Assembly: GCF_004187715.1 (NCBI RefSeq)
Contig: NZ_QZWF01000012.1
Span: 130,926 to 194,925, forward strand
Source: Streptomyces sp. F001
GTDB lineage: Bacteria; Actinomycetota; Actinomycetes; Streptomycetales; Streptomycetaceae
DNA: 64,000 nucleotides
Direction: 5' to 3'
The translations under genes and the position numbers were made by a program. Under the pieces are notes generated by a model. That model had not been told where the DNA came from, did not search any database, and worked only from the letters and a program-made list of their open reading frames with translations. Below, piece by piece: positions 16,889-26,317 of this stretch (position 1 is its first letter; the number at the start of each line of letters is the position of its first letter).

Positions 16889-18253
16889 TCAGAGCTTTGT
16901 CCACGCCTCCGTCAGCGTCGCGCGCAGGATCTGCTCGATCTCGTCGAACGTCTCCTGGTCGGAGATCAGCGGCGGGGCGAGCTGGACGACCGGGTCACCG
17001 CGGTCATCGGCACGGCAGTACAGGCCGTTGTCGAAGAGGGCCTTGGAGAGGAAGCCGTACAGGACGCGCTCGGTCTCCTCCTCGTTGAAGGACTCCTTGG
17101 TCGCCTTGTCCTTGACCAGCTCGATGCCGTAGAAGAAGCCGTTGCCGCGGACGTCGCCGACGATCGGCAGGTCGTGCAGCTTCTCCAGGGTGGTGCGGAA
17201 CGCGCCCTCGTTGTCGAGCACGTGCTGGGTGAGGTTCTCGCGCTCGAACAGGTCGAGGTTGGCGAGGCCCACGGCCGCGGAGACCGGGTGGCCGCCGAAG
17301 GTGTAGCCGTGCAGGAAGGTGTTGTCGCCCTTGTAGAACGGCTCGGCCAGGCGGTCGGAGATGATGCAGGCGCCGATCGGGGAGTAGCCCGAGGTCATGC
17401 CCTTGGCACAGGTGATCATGTCCGGGACGTAGTCGAACTTGTCGCAGGCGAACATCGTGCCCAGGCGGCCGAAGGCGCAGATGACCTCGTCCGACACCAG
17501 CAGCACGTCGTACTTGTCGCAGATCTCGCGGACCCGCTGGAAGTAGCCGGGCGGCGGCGGGAAGCAGCCGCCGGCGTTCTGCACCGGCTCCAGGAAGACG
17601 GCCGCGACCGTGTCCGGGCCCTCGAAGAGGATCTGCTGCTCGATCTGGTCGGCGGCCCAGCGACCGAAGGCCTCGGGGTCGTCGCCGAAGATCGGGGCGC
17701 GGTAGATGTTGGTGTTCGGGACCTTGTGCGCGCCCGGGACGAGCGGCTCGAAGGGGGCCTTCAGGGCCGGCAGGCCGGTGATGGACAGGGCGCCCTGCGG
17801 GGTGCCGTGGTAGGCGACCGCGCGGGATATCACCTTGTGCTTGGTGGGCTTGCCGGTGAGCTTGAAGTACTGCTTGGCGAGCTTCCAGGCGGTCTCGACC
17901 GCCTCGCCGCCGCCGGTGGTGAAGAAGACCTTGTTGAGGTCGCCCGGCGCGTGGTGGGCCAGGCGCTCGGCCAGCTCCACGGCCTTGGGGTGGGCGTAGG
18001 ACCACACCGGGAAGAACGCCAGCTCCTGCGCCTGCTTGAAGGCGGTCTCGGCGAGCTCGACCCGGCCGTGACCGGCCTGGACCACGAACAGACCCGCGAG
18101 ACCGTCGAGGTAGCGCTTGCCCTTGTCGTCGTAGATGTAGGTGCCCTCGCCCCGGACGATGGTGGGAACGGGGGAGTTCTCGTACGAGGACATGCGGGTG
18201 AAGTGCATCCACAGGTGGTCGTACGCGGAGCGGCTGAGGTCCTTGGTACTCAC
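16889..18253 (-). CDS. Class III (omega) aminotransferase, putrescine-type
   Basis: PLP enzyme of 454 aa, probably moving an amino group from putrescine or another diamine to pyruvate or 2-oxoglutarate. Seen: YLDGLAGLFVVQAGHGR (N-terminal), TTGGGEAVETAWKLA (PLP phosphate), LVSDEVICAFGRLG (the Asp-Glu pair) and CAKGMTSGYSPIG with the Schiff-base Lys. The GTG start at 18253 lies 2 bases after the Lrp stop, so the two are coupled. It faces an aminobutyraldehyde dehydrogenase on the other strand. The orthologue in S. coelicolor (SCO5655 by my recollection) has been linked to polyamine use. The substrate is inferred from context. Confidence 0.9.
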   Translation of the reverse strand: MSTKDLSRSAYDHLWMHFTRMSSYENSPVPTIVRGEGTYIYDDKGKRYLDGLAGLFVVQAGHGRVELAETAFKQAQELAFFPVWSYAHPKAVELAERLAHHAPGDLNKVFFTTGGGEAVETAWKLAKQYFKLTGKPTKHKVISRAVAYHGTPQGALSITGLPALKAPFEPLVPGAHKVPNTNIYRAPIFGDDPEAFGRWAADQIEQQILFEGPDTVAAVFLEPVQNAGGCFPPPPGYFQRVREICDKYDVLLVSDEVICAFGRLGTMFACDKFDYVPDMITCAKGMTSGYSPIGACIISDRLAEPFYKGDNTFLHGYTFGGHPVSAAVGLANLDLFERENLTQHVLDNEGAFRTTLEKLHDLPIVGDVRGNGFFYGIELVKDKATKESFNEEETERVLYGFLSKALFDNGLYCRADDRGDPVVQLAPPLISDQETFDEIEQILRATLTEAWTKL

Positions 18254-18255
18254 GG

Positions 18256-18777
18256 TTATCGGGTTCCCCACATATAGGTCTGCTTCTTGAGCTTGAGGTA
18301 GACGAAGCTCTCGGTGGAGCGCACTCCGGGGATGGCCCGGATGCGTTTGTTGATGACGTCCAGCAGGTGGTCGTCGTCCTCGCAGACGATCTCCACCATC
18401 AGGTCGAAGGAGCCTGCGGTCATCACCACGTACTCGCATTCGGACATGGAGGTCAGTGCGTCGGCGACGGACTCCACATCACCTTCCACGTGAATGCCGA
18501 CCATCGCCTGTCGGCGGAAGCCCACGGTGAGCGGGTCCGTGACGGCGACGATCTGCATCACGCCCTGGTCGAGCAGCTTCTGCACGCGCTGGCGCACGGC
18601 CGCTTCGGAGAGGCCCACGGCCTTGCCGATGGCGGCGTACGGCCGGCGGCCGTCCTCTTGGAGCTGTTCGATGATGGCGAGGGAGACGGCATCCAGCTGC
18701 GGATTGCCGTTCCGGGGGTCGCGAGAGGACTCGCGGATGTCCCGGGAGGTCCTCTGGTCTGCGCTTCGACTGGCCAC
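18256..18777 (-). CDS. Lrp/AsnC-family transcriptional regulator
   Basis: 173 aa from the GTG at 18777; GTG 18798 and ATG 18813 are alternatives and the ribosome site does not decide. A DNA-binding winged HTH is at about residues 30-85 (LAIIEQLQEDGRRPYAAIGKAVGLSEAAVRQRVQ). It is followed by an AsnC/RAM ligand-binding domain (GIHVEGDVESVADALTSM...SFDLMVEIVCEDDDHLLDVI). It is divergent from the aldehyde dehydrogenase gene and immediately upstream of the aminotransferase, so it probably controls both in response to an amino acid or polyamine. Confidence 0.93.
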   Translation of the reverse strand: MASRSADQRTSRDIRESSRDPRNGNPQLDAVSLAIIEQLQEDGRRPYAAIGKAVGLSEAAVRQRVQKLLDQGVMQIVAVTDPLTVGFRRQAMVGIHVEGDVESVADALTSMSECEYVVMTAGSFDLMVEIVCEDDDHLLDVINKRIRAIPGVRSTESFVYLKLKKQTYMWGTR

Positions 18778-18915
18778 GAGCTCACTCTGCACGAGGTCTC
18801 GTCGGTTTCGCAAGGCTGGATCGATGAAATTCGTTGTTTACGAGTTCGAGACTTGCGGATTTCGCAGATCTGGCGCGTCGGGGGGTGTTGAAACCGTGGG
18901 CTTACGGATTAGGGT

Positions 18916-18939
18916 GGGTGTCTCAGTGATTGGACACCC
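18916..18939. promoter_or_regulatory. Inverted repeat upstream of the aldehyde dehydrogenase gene
   Basis: GGGTGTC (18916-18922) and GACACCC (18933-18939) are perfect inverted repeats 10 bases apart, ending 18 bases before the GTG at 18958. It is a candidate operator for the divergent Lrp regulator, or an mRNA hairpin just upstream of the ribosome site (TTGGAGG). Confidence 0.55.
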
Positions 18940-18957
18940 GAACTTGGAGGGCCGGCA

Positions 18958-20397
18958 GTGAGCACCGAGCTGCGTCGTCTGCGCAACTACATCGACGGAG
19001 AGTTCCGGGACGCCGCCGACGGACGGACCACCGAGGTGGTGAACCCCGCGACCGGCGAGGCGTACGCCACCGCGCCGCTGTCCGGGCAGGCCGACGTCGA
19101 CGCCGCGATGACGGCCGCCGCCGCCGCGTTCCCGGGGTGGCGGGACACCACGCCCGCCGAGCGGCAGAAGGCCCTCCTGAAGATCGCGGACGCGTTCGAG
19201 GAGCGTGCCGAGGAACTGATCGCGGCCGAGGTGGAGAACACGGGCAAGCCCGTCGGGCTGACCCGCTCCGAGGAGATCCCGCCGATGGTCGACCAGATCC
19301 GCTTCTTCGCGGGCGCGGCCCGGATGCTGGAGGGCCGCTCGGCCGGTGAGTACATGGACGGGATGACCTCGATCATCCGCCGTGAGCCGGTCGGCGTCTG
19401 CGCGCAGGTCGCGCCGTGGAACTACCCGATGATGATGGCCGTGTGGAAGTTCGCCCCGGCGATCGCCGCGGGCAACACGGTGGTGCTGAAGCCCTCGGAC
19501 ACCACCCCCGCCTCGACGGTCCTGATCGCGGAGATCCTCGGCTCGATCCTGCCCAAGGGCGTCTTCAACGTCATCTGCGGCGACCGCGACACCGGCCGCA
19601 TGATGGTCGAGCACCCGACCCCGGCGATGGCCTCCATCACCGGTTCCGTGCGCGCGGGCATGTCCGTCGCCGAGTCGGCCGCCAAGGACGTCAAGCGAGT
19701 CCACCTGGAGCTGGGCGGCAAGGCGCCGGTCGTCGTCTTCGAGGACACCGACATCGCCAAGGCCGTCGAGGACATCTCCGTGGCGGGCTTCTTCAACGCC
19801 GGGCAGGACTGTACGGCCGCCACCCGCGTCCTCGTCCACGAGGCGATCCACGACGAGTTCGTGCAGGCCCTCGCCAAGGCCGCCGCCGACACCAAGACCG
19901 GACAGCCGGACGACGAGGACGTGCTGTACGGCCCGCTGAACAACCCCAACCAGCTCAAGCAGGTCGCCGGCTTCATCGAGCGGCTGCCCGCCCACGCCAA
20001 GGTCGAGGCCGGTGGTCACCAGGTCGGCGACAAGGGCTACTTCTACGCCCCGACCGTCGTCTCGGGCCTCAAGCAGGACGACGAGATCATCCAGAACGAG
20101 GTCTTCGGCCCGGTCATCACCGTCCAGTCCTTCACCGACGAGGACCAGGCCACCGAGTGGGCGAACGGCGTCGAGTACGCCCTCGCTTCCTCCGTCTGGA
20201 CCAAGGACCACGGCCGCGCGATGCGCATGTCCAAGAAGCTCGACTTCGGCTGTGTGTGGATCAACACCCACATCCCGCTGGTCGCCGAGATGCCGCACGG
20301 CGGCTTCAAGAAGTCCGGCTACGGCAAGGACCTCTCGGCGTACGGCTTCGACGACTACACGCGGATCAAGCACGTGATGACGTCGCTGGACGTGTAA
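18958..20397 (+). CDS. Gamma-aminobutyraldehyde dehydrogenase (ALDH family)
   Basis: Oxidises gamma-aminobutyraldehyde to GABA with NAD(P). It is 479 aa from the GTG at 18958 with TTGGAGG upstream. Standard ALDH motifs are APWNYPMMMAVWK, LKPSDTTPAS, GSVRAGMSV, LELGGKAPVVVFED (general-base Glu) and the catalytic Cys in NAGQDCTAATR. The C-terminal HGGFKKSGYGKDLSAYGFDDYTR pattern is the PuuC/Prr aminobutyraldehyde subgroup. It is divergent from Lrp and the aminotransferase, whose product is its likely substrate. Confidence 0.93.
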   Translation: MSTELRRLRNYIDGEFRDAADGRTTEVVNPATGEAYATAPLSGQADVDAAMTAAAAAFPGWRDTTPAERQKALLKIADAFEERAEELIAAEVENTGKPVGLTRSEEIPPMVDQIRFFAGAARMLEGRSAGEYMDGMTSIIRREPVGVCAQVAPWNYPMMMAVWKFAPAIAAGNTVVLKPSDTTPASTVLIAEILGSILPKGVFNVICGDRDTGRMMVEHPTPAMASITGSVRAGMSVAESAAKDVKRVHLELGGKAPVVVFEDTDIAKAVEDISVAGFFNAGQDCTAATRVLVHEAIHDEFVQALAKAAADTKTGQPDDEDVLYGPLNNPNQLKQVAGFIERLPAHAKVEAGGHQVGDKGYFYAPTVVSGLKQDDEIIQNEVFGPVITVQSFTDEDQATEWANGVEYALASSVWTKDHGRAMRMSKKLDFGCVWINTHIPLVAEMPHGGFKKSGYGKDLSAYGFDDYTRIKHVMTSLDV

Positions 20398-20413
20398 GTC
20401 GCCGGTTGAACGT

Positions 20414-20445
20414 GGCCCCGGACGGAGGACGGACCGTCCGGGGCC
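20414..20445 (+). terminator. Strong terminator after the aldehyde dehydrogenase gene
   Basis: GGCCCCGGACGG (20414-20425) and CCGTCCGGGGCC (20434-20445) form a perfect 12-bp stem with an 8-base loop, 17 bases past the stop. Confidence 0.88.
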
Positions 20446-20675
20446 GCGGTGTGTCCGGGTGATCGGCAAGGTGTCCGGGCTGTGCGGGTCGGCTCGCCGC
20501 AGCGTCCACTGTCATGCCACCGCGTCGGCGGCATGCTGCCGCAACGGCCCTGCTCAAGACGTCCGCGCTCTCCCGCCGTTCCCTGATCGCGCGCTGCACG
20601 GCCGACCGCCTGGCCGGATGGCAGCAACGCATCGCCGGGGTGAAGCTTGGAGCTGAAGCGAGCAAGGGAGGCGCG

Positions 20676-21494
20676 GTGGGCAACCTGGTCGTCGTAGGAG
20701 TGGACGGCTCGGCGTCGAGTCTTGCCGCGGTGGAGGCGGCCGCCCGGGAAGCGCAGCGGCGCCGTGCGGAGCTGCGGGTGGTGCACGCCTTCAGCTGGCC
20801 GGTGAGGCCCATGTACGCGCCGCTGGACCCGTCGCCGCTCAATCGCGTGGTGACGGAGGCGGCGCAGCGTGCCCGGAGCGTGACACCTGACGTGGAGGTC
20901 GGGGAAGCGGTGGTGACCGGCGACGCGGTGGCGGTGCTGGAGGCCGAGTCGCGAGCCGCGGATCTGGTGGTCGTCGGCCCCCGGGGTATGGGGGGCTTCA
21001 TCGGGATGCTGCTGGGGTCGACGGCGGTGTCCCTGGCCGCCCACAGCCAGTGTCCGGTGATGGTGGTGCGCGGGGAGCCGGAGGGCGCCGGGCCGATCGT
21101 GCTGGGTGTGGACGGATCCCCTGAGGGCGAGAAGGCGGTCGATTTCGCCTTCGCCGAGGCGGCGCTGCGCGGGACTGAGATCGTCGCCGTGCACGCGTGG
21201 ATGCCGGACTATGCGCCGGCTGGTACGGGCGCCGAGAGCGGGGAGCGTCTGCTGGCCCAGGCGCTCGCCGGTCGCACGGAGAGATATCCGGACGTCACGG
21301 TCAGACACGAAGTGGCGAGCGGTGAGACCCGCGAGGTGCTGATCGAGGCGAGCAAGACCGCCCAGCTCATGGTCGTCGGAGCCAGGGGGCGCGGAGGTTT
21401 TGCCGGGTTGCTCATGGGTTCGGTGAGCCAGGCGTTGCTCCACCACGCACACTGTCCCGTCACCGTCGTCCGCGGCAAGGCACGACGTGGGTAA
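20676..21494 (+). CDS. Universal stress protein, tandem UspA domains
   Basis: 272 aa starting at the GTG at 20676, where GGGAGG lies 4 bases upstream; the open frame extends to 20514 but has no site. There are two UspA domains: residues 1-135 (VVVGVDGSASSLAAVEAAA; ATP-binding pattern GPRGMGGFIGMLLGSTA) and about 140-270 (VLGVDGSPEGEKAV; GARGRGGFAGLLMGSVS). The G-2x-G-9x-G(S/T) loops predict ATP binding. Such proteins accompany dormancy, hypoxia and envelope stress responses in actinomycetes. It is convergent with the DUF7144 gene. Confidence 0.93.
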   Translation: MGNLVVVGVDGSASSLAAVEAAAREAQRRRAELRVVHAFSWPVRPMYAPLDPSPLNRVVTEAAQRARSVTPDVEVGEAVVTGDAVAVLEAESRAADLVVVGPRGMGGFIGMLLGSTAVSLAAHSQCPVMVVRGEPEGAGPIVLGVDGSPEGEKAVDFAFAEAALRGTEIVAVHAWMPDYAPAGTGAESGERLLAQALAGRTERYPDVTVRHEVASGETREVLIEASKTAQLMVVGARGRGGFAGLLMGSVSQALLHHAHCPVTVVRGKARRG

Positions 21495-21508
21495 GCCGTC
21501 CCGGGTTG

Positions 21509-21961
21509 TCACGACGCCTTGCGGGCATCCTCAAGGCTGTGCACCATCAGGGTCCACAGCACGAAGACGTCCAGGGCGACGATGAGCATGGCCCACAGCG
21601 GATAGACCGTGAAGAACAGCATCTGCGCGATGAGGTTGAGAACGACCAGGGTGATCGCCACCGGTCTCGCCCATGCCTGACCCGTCATCAGTCCGATGCC
21701 GGTGAGAATCTGCAGCACTCCGATGATGAGGTGGATCCAGCCCCAGGAGCTGAGATCGAAGACCAGGACGCCCGATCCGGTGTCGGCGAAGACGACGTCT
21801 CTGAAGAGCGCGGCCAGGCCCTCGATCAGATTGAACGCGCCGATCACCAACAGCATGACGGCAGCGAAGAAGGTTCGCCTGGTCCAGGGTGTCGGAGTAC
21901 GCGCGGTGTGCATGGGTGCGGTCTGGGACAAGGCGAGCTCCGGGGTGATGAGTTGAGGCAA
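21509..21961 (-). CDS. DUF7144-type four-helix membrane protein
   Basis: 150 aa. Four predicted membrane spans (FFAAVMLLVIGAFNLIEGLAAL; WGWIHLIIGVLQILTGIGLM; ARPVAITLVVLNLIAQMLFF; WAMLIVALDVFVLWTLMVHS) follow a hydrophilic N-terminus. The sequence matches the actinobacterial DUF7144 pattern. Function is unknown; relatives often lie beside Usp genes, as here. Confidence 0.85.
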   Translation of the reverse strand: MPQLITPELALSQTAPMHTARTPTPWTRRTFFAAVMLLVIGAFNLIEGLAALFRDVVFADTGSGVLVFDLSSWGWIHLIIGVLQILTGIGLMTGQAWARPVAITLVVLNLIAQMLFFTVYPLWAMLIVALDVFVLWTLMVHSLEDARKAS

Positions 21962-22048
21962 TCCGTCACCAGCTTGACTGTTCGCCCCGCCACCGCCTCT
22001 TGGGCGCGTCGAACAGGTGACGGCACGCCGCCTGTGCGTCGGCCGTCA

Positions 22049-23098
22049 TCAGACGAAGACGACGTTGGATGCCGCCGGGACCGACAAGGAACCTGCGCGG
22101 TGAGGGATGCCCGTCGTGGAGTCGACGTCCAACCATGTGACGTCGCCTGAGCGCTCGTTCGCCGCGTACAGACGCGTGCCCGACGGGTGCAGGACCAGAT
22201 CGCGCGGCCACCGCCCCCCGCACGGCACCGATGCAACCAGGTCCGCCCGCTCGCCGACCGCGTCGAGGGCGAGAACGGCGATGGTGTCGGGGCCACGGAC
22301 TGCCGCCCACAAGTGGCGTCCGTCGTGTGAGACGACCGGCGCCGACGGAGACACGGCAGCGTCGGTACCGTCCGGGAACAGCGAAGTCGCCCGCACCGGC
22401 TCGAGCACCCCGGCAGTGGCGTCCCAGCGGCATGCGGTGAGGGTGGGCTCGAGTTCGCCGAGGACGTACGCATGGCCTCCGGCCGGGTGGAAGGCGAGGT
22501 GACGCGGTCCGGTGCCGGGCGGTAGTGAGGTCTCCCCGTGCAGCGTCAGCCTGCCCGCTTCTGCGTCCAGGGAACAGATCCGCACCGAGTCGGTGCCGAG
22601 GTCGACACTGAGCACCCAGCGTCCGGAGGGATCGGGAAGCACCTGGTGCGCGTGCGGGCCCAACTGGCGGGTGGGGTGCGGCCCTCCGCCCTCGTGGCGC
22701 AACACGTTGCTGGGGGCCTGCGGGGTGCCGTCGGAGGCGAGCGGCAGCACGGTGACGCTGCCGGAGTCGTAGTTGGCGGTCAGCAGGTGACCGTGAGCGA
22801 CCGCGAGATGCGTGGGTGCCTCCCCGCGCACGGCCACGGGTGCGCAGATGGGGCGGGGCACCGGACCGGCGATGTCATAGGCGGCGACCGCCCCCTGTGC
22901 CGTCTCGGAGACGGCGTAGAGGACGGGGCCCGCCTCGGTGTGCCCGACGGCGAGATACGACGGGTCGGCCACGGCATCGACAACGCCGGTTTCGGTCAGC
23001 GCCCCGGTCACCGGATCCACGGCGGCCACCATGATTCCGCGCCCGCCGGCTGAGGTGAACGACCCGATGAAGGCTTGCCCTGTGCCCTTGTCACCCAC
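22049..23098 (-). CDS. Lactonase-family seven-bladed beta-propeller (6-phosphogluconolactonase type)
   Basis: 349 aa from the GTG at 23098 (GGAGG 5 bases upstream); upstream in-frame ATG 23155 is rejected. The Pgl/YbhE-type propeller motifs are IGSFTSAGGRGI at the start, HLLTANYDSGSVTVLPL, GPHAHQVLPDPSGRWVLSVDLG, GTGPRHLAFHP and the C-terminal HPSGTRLYAANERSGDV. It is expected to hydrolyse 6-phosphogluconolactone or another sugar lactone. Its proximity to a G6PDH-like and a gluconokinase gene supports a role in the oxidative pentose phosphate or gluconate route. Confidence 0.87.
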   Translation of the reverse strand: MGDKGTGQAFIGSFTSAGGRGIMVAAVDPVTGALTETGVVDAVADPSYLAVGHTEAGPVLYAVSETAQGAVAAYDIAGPVPRPICAPVAVRGEAPTHLAVAHGHLLTANYDSGSVTVLPLASDGTPQAPSNVLRHEGGGPHPTRQLGPHAHQVLPDPSGRWVLSVDLGTDSVRICSLDAEAGRLTLHGETSLPPGTGPRHLAFHPAGGHAYVLGELEPTLTACRWDATAGVLEPVRATSLFPDGTDAAVSPSAPVVSHDGRHLWAAVRGPDTIAVLALDAVGERADLVASVPCGGRWPRDLVLHPSGTRLYAANERSGDVTWLDVDSTTGIPHRAGSLSVPAASNVVFV

Positions 23099-23388
23099 CG
23101 CGTCCTCCACCCTTCCTCGCGCGCGAAGCCCGACGCTAGCAGGGGGTTTCTTCACTGCTGCAGCAGGCGATGCGGCGTGTGGGCGTGTTCAGCAGAGTGG
23201 CCGTAGGCGTCCGCGGGCGGTCCGATTCAGCGTGGTCCTGCCGTCGGTGCGGCCGGGTCGCGAGCCGACTCAGCCCTTGGCACAGTGGCAGTAGTGAGTG
23301 GCTGTTGCGGGCCGCCGGATGTCAGGGGCCGGTTCGCACCGGCAAGCCGCCGGTGCGGCGGTGGTACGCCTGCAGGAAGGACAGTCAG

Positions 23389-24438
23389 GTGAAGGCGTTC
23401 GTGATGAAGGAGATCGGGCGGGTGGGCTTCATGGAGAAGCCCGTTCCGCAGCCGGGTCCGGGCGACGCTGTCGTCCAGACGACGAGGGCCCTCATCTGCA
23501 CGTCCGATTCCCACACCGTCCAAGGTGGCATCGGTCCGCGGGAGAACCTGACGCTGGGCCACGAAGCGGTAGGCATCGTGCATGCCGTGGGCAGCGAGGT
23601 GAAGGACTTCCGGCCCGGCGACCGTGTGCTGGTGGGTGCCATCACCCCCGACTGGGGTGACCTGGCCTCTCAGAACGGATATCCGTCGCAGTCCGGAGCA
23701 CCGCTCGGAGGCTTCAAGTTCGCTAATTCCAAGGACGGGGTCTTTGCCGACTATTTCCACGTGAACGAGGCCGACGCCAATCTCGCGAACATCCCCGACG
23801 CCATCAGTGATGAAATGGCGGTCTACTGCGCCGACATGCTCTCGACCGGCTTCATGGGGGCGGAGAAGGGGAACATCCCGATCGGCGGAACAGTGGCCGT
23901 TCTCGCCCAGGGCCCGGTGGGTCTGATGGCGACTGCAGGGGCCAGGCTCCGCGGTGCCGGCCTGGTCATCGGAGTCGAGTCGGTTCCCGACCGGCAGAAA
24001 CTCGCGCGTACGTACGGTGCGGGCGAGATCGTGGACTTCACCAGCGAGGATGTCGTCGAGCGGATCCTTGAACTGACACGGGGCGAGGGAGTCGACACCG
24101 CCATCGAGGCGCTCGGCGCGGATGCGACGTTCCAGACCGCAGTGAAGGTCACCAAGCCCGGGGGCACGGTCTCCAACATCGGCTATTTCGGAGACGGGGA
24201 ATTCGTGCGCATCCCCCGGGTCGAGTGGGGCGTCGGCATGGCCGACAAGACGATCGCCACGGGACTGTGCCCTGGCGGCAGGCTCCGCATGGAGCGACTG
24301 CTGCGGGTGCTGGAGAGACAGCTTGTCGACCCCTCGCACATGACGACCCATGAGTTTCGCTTCGACGACATGGAGCGGGCTTTCGAGGTCTCCGACAAGA
24401 AGCTCGACGACGTCGTGAAAGTAATGATCACATTCTAG
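23389..24438 (+). CDS. Zinc-dependent secondary-alcohol-type dehydrogenase
   Basis: 349 aa, GTG start at 23389 with AGGAAGG upstream. Strong resemblance to the Clostridium/Thermoanaerobacter secondary alcohol dehydrogenases: ICTSDSHTV (Zn Cys37), LGHEAVGIVHAVGSEVKDF (His58-Glu59), DGVFADYFHVNEADANL, and RIPRVEWGVGMADKTI with GLCPGGRLR near the end. The structural-zinc Cys cluster is absent, as in those enzymes. The cofactor-binding loop is in GARLRGAGLVIGVESV. It interconverts ketones or aldehydes and alcohols with NAD(P)H. The substrate is unknown here. It is divergent from the lactonase gene. Confidence 0.9.
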   Translation: MKAFVMKEIGRVGFMEKPVPQPGPGDAVVQTTRALICTSDSHTVQGGIGPRENLTLGHEAVGIVHAVGSEVKDFRPGDRVLVGAITPDWGDLASQNGYPSQSGAPLGGFKFANSKDGVFADYFHVNEADANLANIPDAISDEMAVYCADMLSTGFMGAEKGNIPIGGTVAVLAQGPVGLMATAGARLRGAGLVIGVESVPDRQKLARTYGAGEIVDFTSEDVVERILELTRGEGVDTAIEALGADATFQTAVKVTKPGGTVSNIGYFGDGEFVRIPRVEWGVGMADKTIATGLCPGGRLRMERLLRVLERQLVDPSHMTTHEFRFDDMERAFEVSDKKLDDVVKVMITF

Positions 24439-24487
24439 CCGGGCTTATCGGGTCGCCGGCTGACGGCGCTGCGAAAAGAGAGACGGC

Positions 24488-26317
24488 ATGCACGATCCCG
24501 ACCCCCCCTTCCGCCCGGTTCGCAGGCGGCACGGCTATCTGCCGCTGGAGGATCTCGGCCTCATCGGTGACGGTGCGACGGCTGCGCTGGTCGGGCTGGA
24601 CGGTTCCATTCCGTGGATGTGCCTGCCCCGCTTCGATGCCGAACCGCTGTTCTGCGGCCTGCTGGACCAGGCACGAGGAGGGCACTTCACCCTGGCACCG
24701 GAGAACCTGGTCGAGGCGCGGCAGCGTTACGAGCCCGACACCGGCGTACTGACAACGGAGTTGCGCGGCGCCGACGGCCTGGTCCGCGTCACCGATGCGC
24801 TGGTCCTGCGCTCTGGGGCCGACCTCACCGACGACGCCCCCGCTGACCGGGCCGAGCTTGTCCGTTCGGCTGTGGTCCTGCACGGGAACGTACGCCTGCG
24901 GATGGACCTGGAGCCCCGGGGCGGCGGGCAGGCCCAGGCGTTGTTCAGCGGGCTGGAGGTACGGCCGTCCCGGCGCCCTGACCTGCGGCTGCACCTGCGC
25001 TCCAACCGTCCCCTGACCGGCCTGCACAGCACTCATGACCTCCGGCAGGGCGAACGTCTCGATCTCGTGCTGTCCTGGGGCCGCTTCCATCGCCACCATC
25101 GGTTCGACACCGACGCGATGCTGCGGGGCACCGCCGACGCGTGGCGCCGCTGGATGCGGCATTTCCAGTACCACGGCCCGGAAGAACCGCTGGTCCGACG
25201 GGCGGCCATCACACTGAAACTGTGCGACGACTGGGCCAACGGCTCGCTCGTGGCGGCCCCCACCTCCTCCCTGCCCGCACCGATCGGCGGGATCCGCAAC
25301 TGGGATTACCGCTACGCCTGGATCAGGGATGCGGCCTTCGCCGTGTTCGCGCTGCGCCGCATCGGCTTCGAGGGTGAGGCCGACGCCTTCCTCGGATGGG
25401 TCCTCGACGCTTTCGAGTACAGCCGGCGGCCTCGGATCATGTACGCCCTCGACGGCAGCCCGGTGCCCGACGAGGTGGAGGATGCCGAGCTGGAGGGCTA
25501 TCAGCGCTCCGCCCCGGTGCGATGGGGCAACGGCGCAGCCGACCAGCGCCAGCACGACGTCTACGGCGAGATCCTGGACTGCGCCGACCAGTGGCTGCGT
25601 TCCGGCCGGGACATCCAGCCCCCGCTGTGGGCCAGCCTGGCCGGGCTGGCCGACGCCGCAGGACAGGCGTGGCGACAGCCGGATCAGGGGATCTGGGAGG
25701 TACGCAACGAGGGCCGGGTGTTCACGTATTCGGCGGGGATGTGCCAGGTGGCCCTGGACCGGGCTGCGACGATCGGTGAGCGGCTCGGCTTGCCCGGGAA
25801 CGTCGCCATGTGGCGGGCCTCGGCCGAAGAGCTGCGCCGGCTCATCCTCGAGGGGTCCTGGGACGAGGAGGCGCAGAGCCTGAGCGTGCATCTCGACGGC
25901 GGCGGCGCTGTCGACGCCAGCCTGCTCGCGCTTCCGCTGCGCCAGGTCGTCCCCGCGGATCACCCGCGGATGGTGGCCACCGCCACGGCCGTCGCCGAAC
26001 GCCTGTCGGCCGGCGGGGGCCTGCTCTACCGCTATCTGCACAAGGAGTCACCCGACGGCCTGGCCGGCGACGAGGGTGCCTTCGTGCTGTGCAGCTTCTG
26101 GCTCGTCGACAACCTCATCGGCCAGGGCCGGATCGAAGAGGCCGAGGAGCTGTACGCCTCGTTGTGCGCTCGAGCGAGCCCGCTGGGGCTGCTGTCGGAG
26201 CAGATCGACCCGTCCACCGGAGAGTTCATGGGTAACTTCCCCCAGGCATTCAGCCACATCGGGATCACCGCCAGCGGTGTGAACCTCGCCCGAGCGAAGG
26301 CAGGCGTCAACGCATGA
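24488..26317 (+). CDS. Glycoside hydrolase family 15 protein (glucoamylase/trehalase-like)
   Basis: 609 aa. An N-terminal beta-sandwich domain (DLGLIGDGATAALVGLDGSIPWMCLPRFD) is followed by an (alpha/alpha)6 barrel with the GH15 hallmark RNWDYRYAWIRDAAF near residue 270 and the acid region ELEGYQRSAPVRWGNGA. Proteins of this exact layout include the mycobacterial-type trehalases, so the substrate may be trehalose as well as maltodextrin. There is no signal peptide, hence cytoplasmic. It overlaps zwf by 4 bases (ATGA), so they form one operon. Confidence 0.92.
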   Translation: MHDPDPPFRPVRRRHGYLPLEDLGLIGDGATAALVGLDGSIPWMCLPRFDAEPLFCGLLDQARGGHFTLAPENLVEARQRYEPDTGVLTTELRGADGLVRVTDALVLRSGADLTDDAPADRAELVRSAVVLHGNVRLRMDLEPRGGGQAQALFSGLEVRPSRRPDLRLHLRSNRPLTGLHSTHDLRQGERLDLVLSWGRFHRHHRFDTDAMLRGTADAWRRWMRHFQYHGPEEPLVRRAAITLKLCDDWANGSLVAAPTSSLPAPIGGIRNWDYRYAWIRDAAFAVFALRRIGFEGEADAFLGWVLDAFEYSRRPRIMYALDGSPVPDEVEDAELEGYQRSAPVRWGNGAADQRQHDVYGEILDCADQWLRSGRDIQPPLWASLAGLADAAGQAWRQPDQGIWEVRNEGRVFTYSAGMCQVALDRAATIGERLGLPGNVAMWRASAEELRRLILEGSWDEEAQSLSVHLDGGGAVDASLLALPLRQVVPADHPRMVATATAVAERLSAGGGLLYRYLHKESPDGLAGDEGAFVLCSFWLVDNLIGQGRIEEAEELYASLCARASPLGLLSEQIDPSTGEFMGNFPQAFSHIGITASGVNLARAKAGVNA

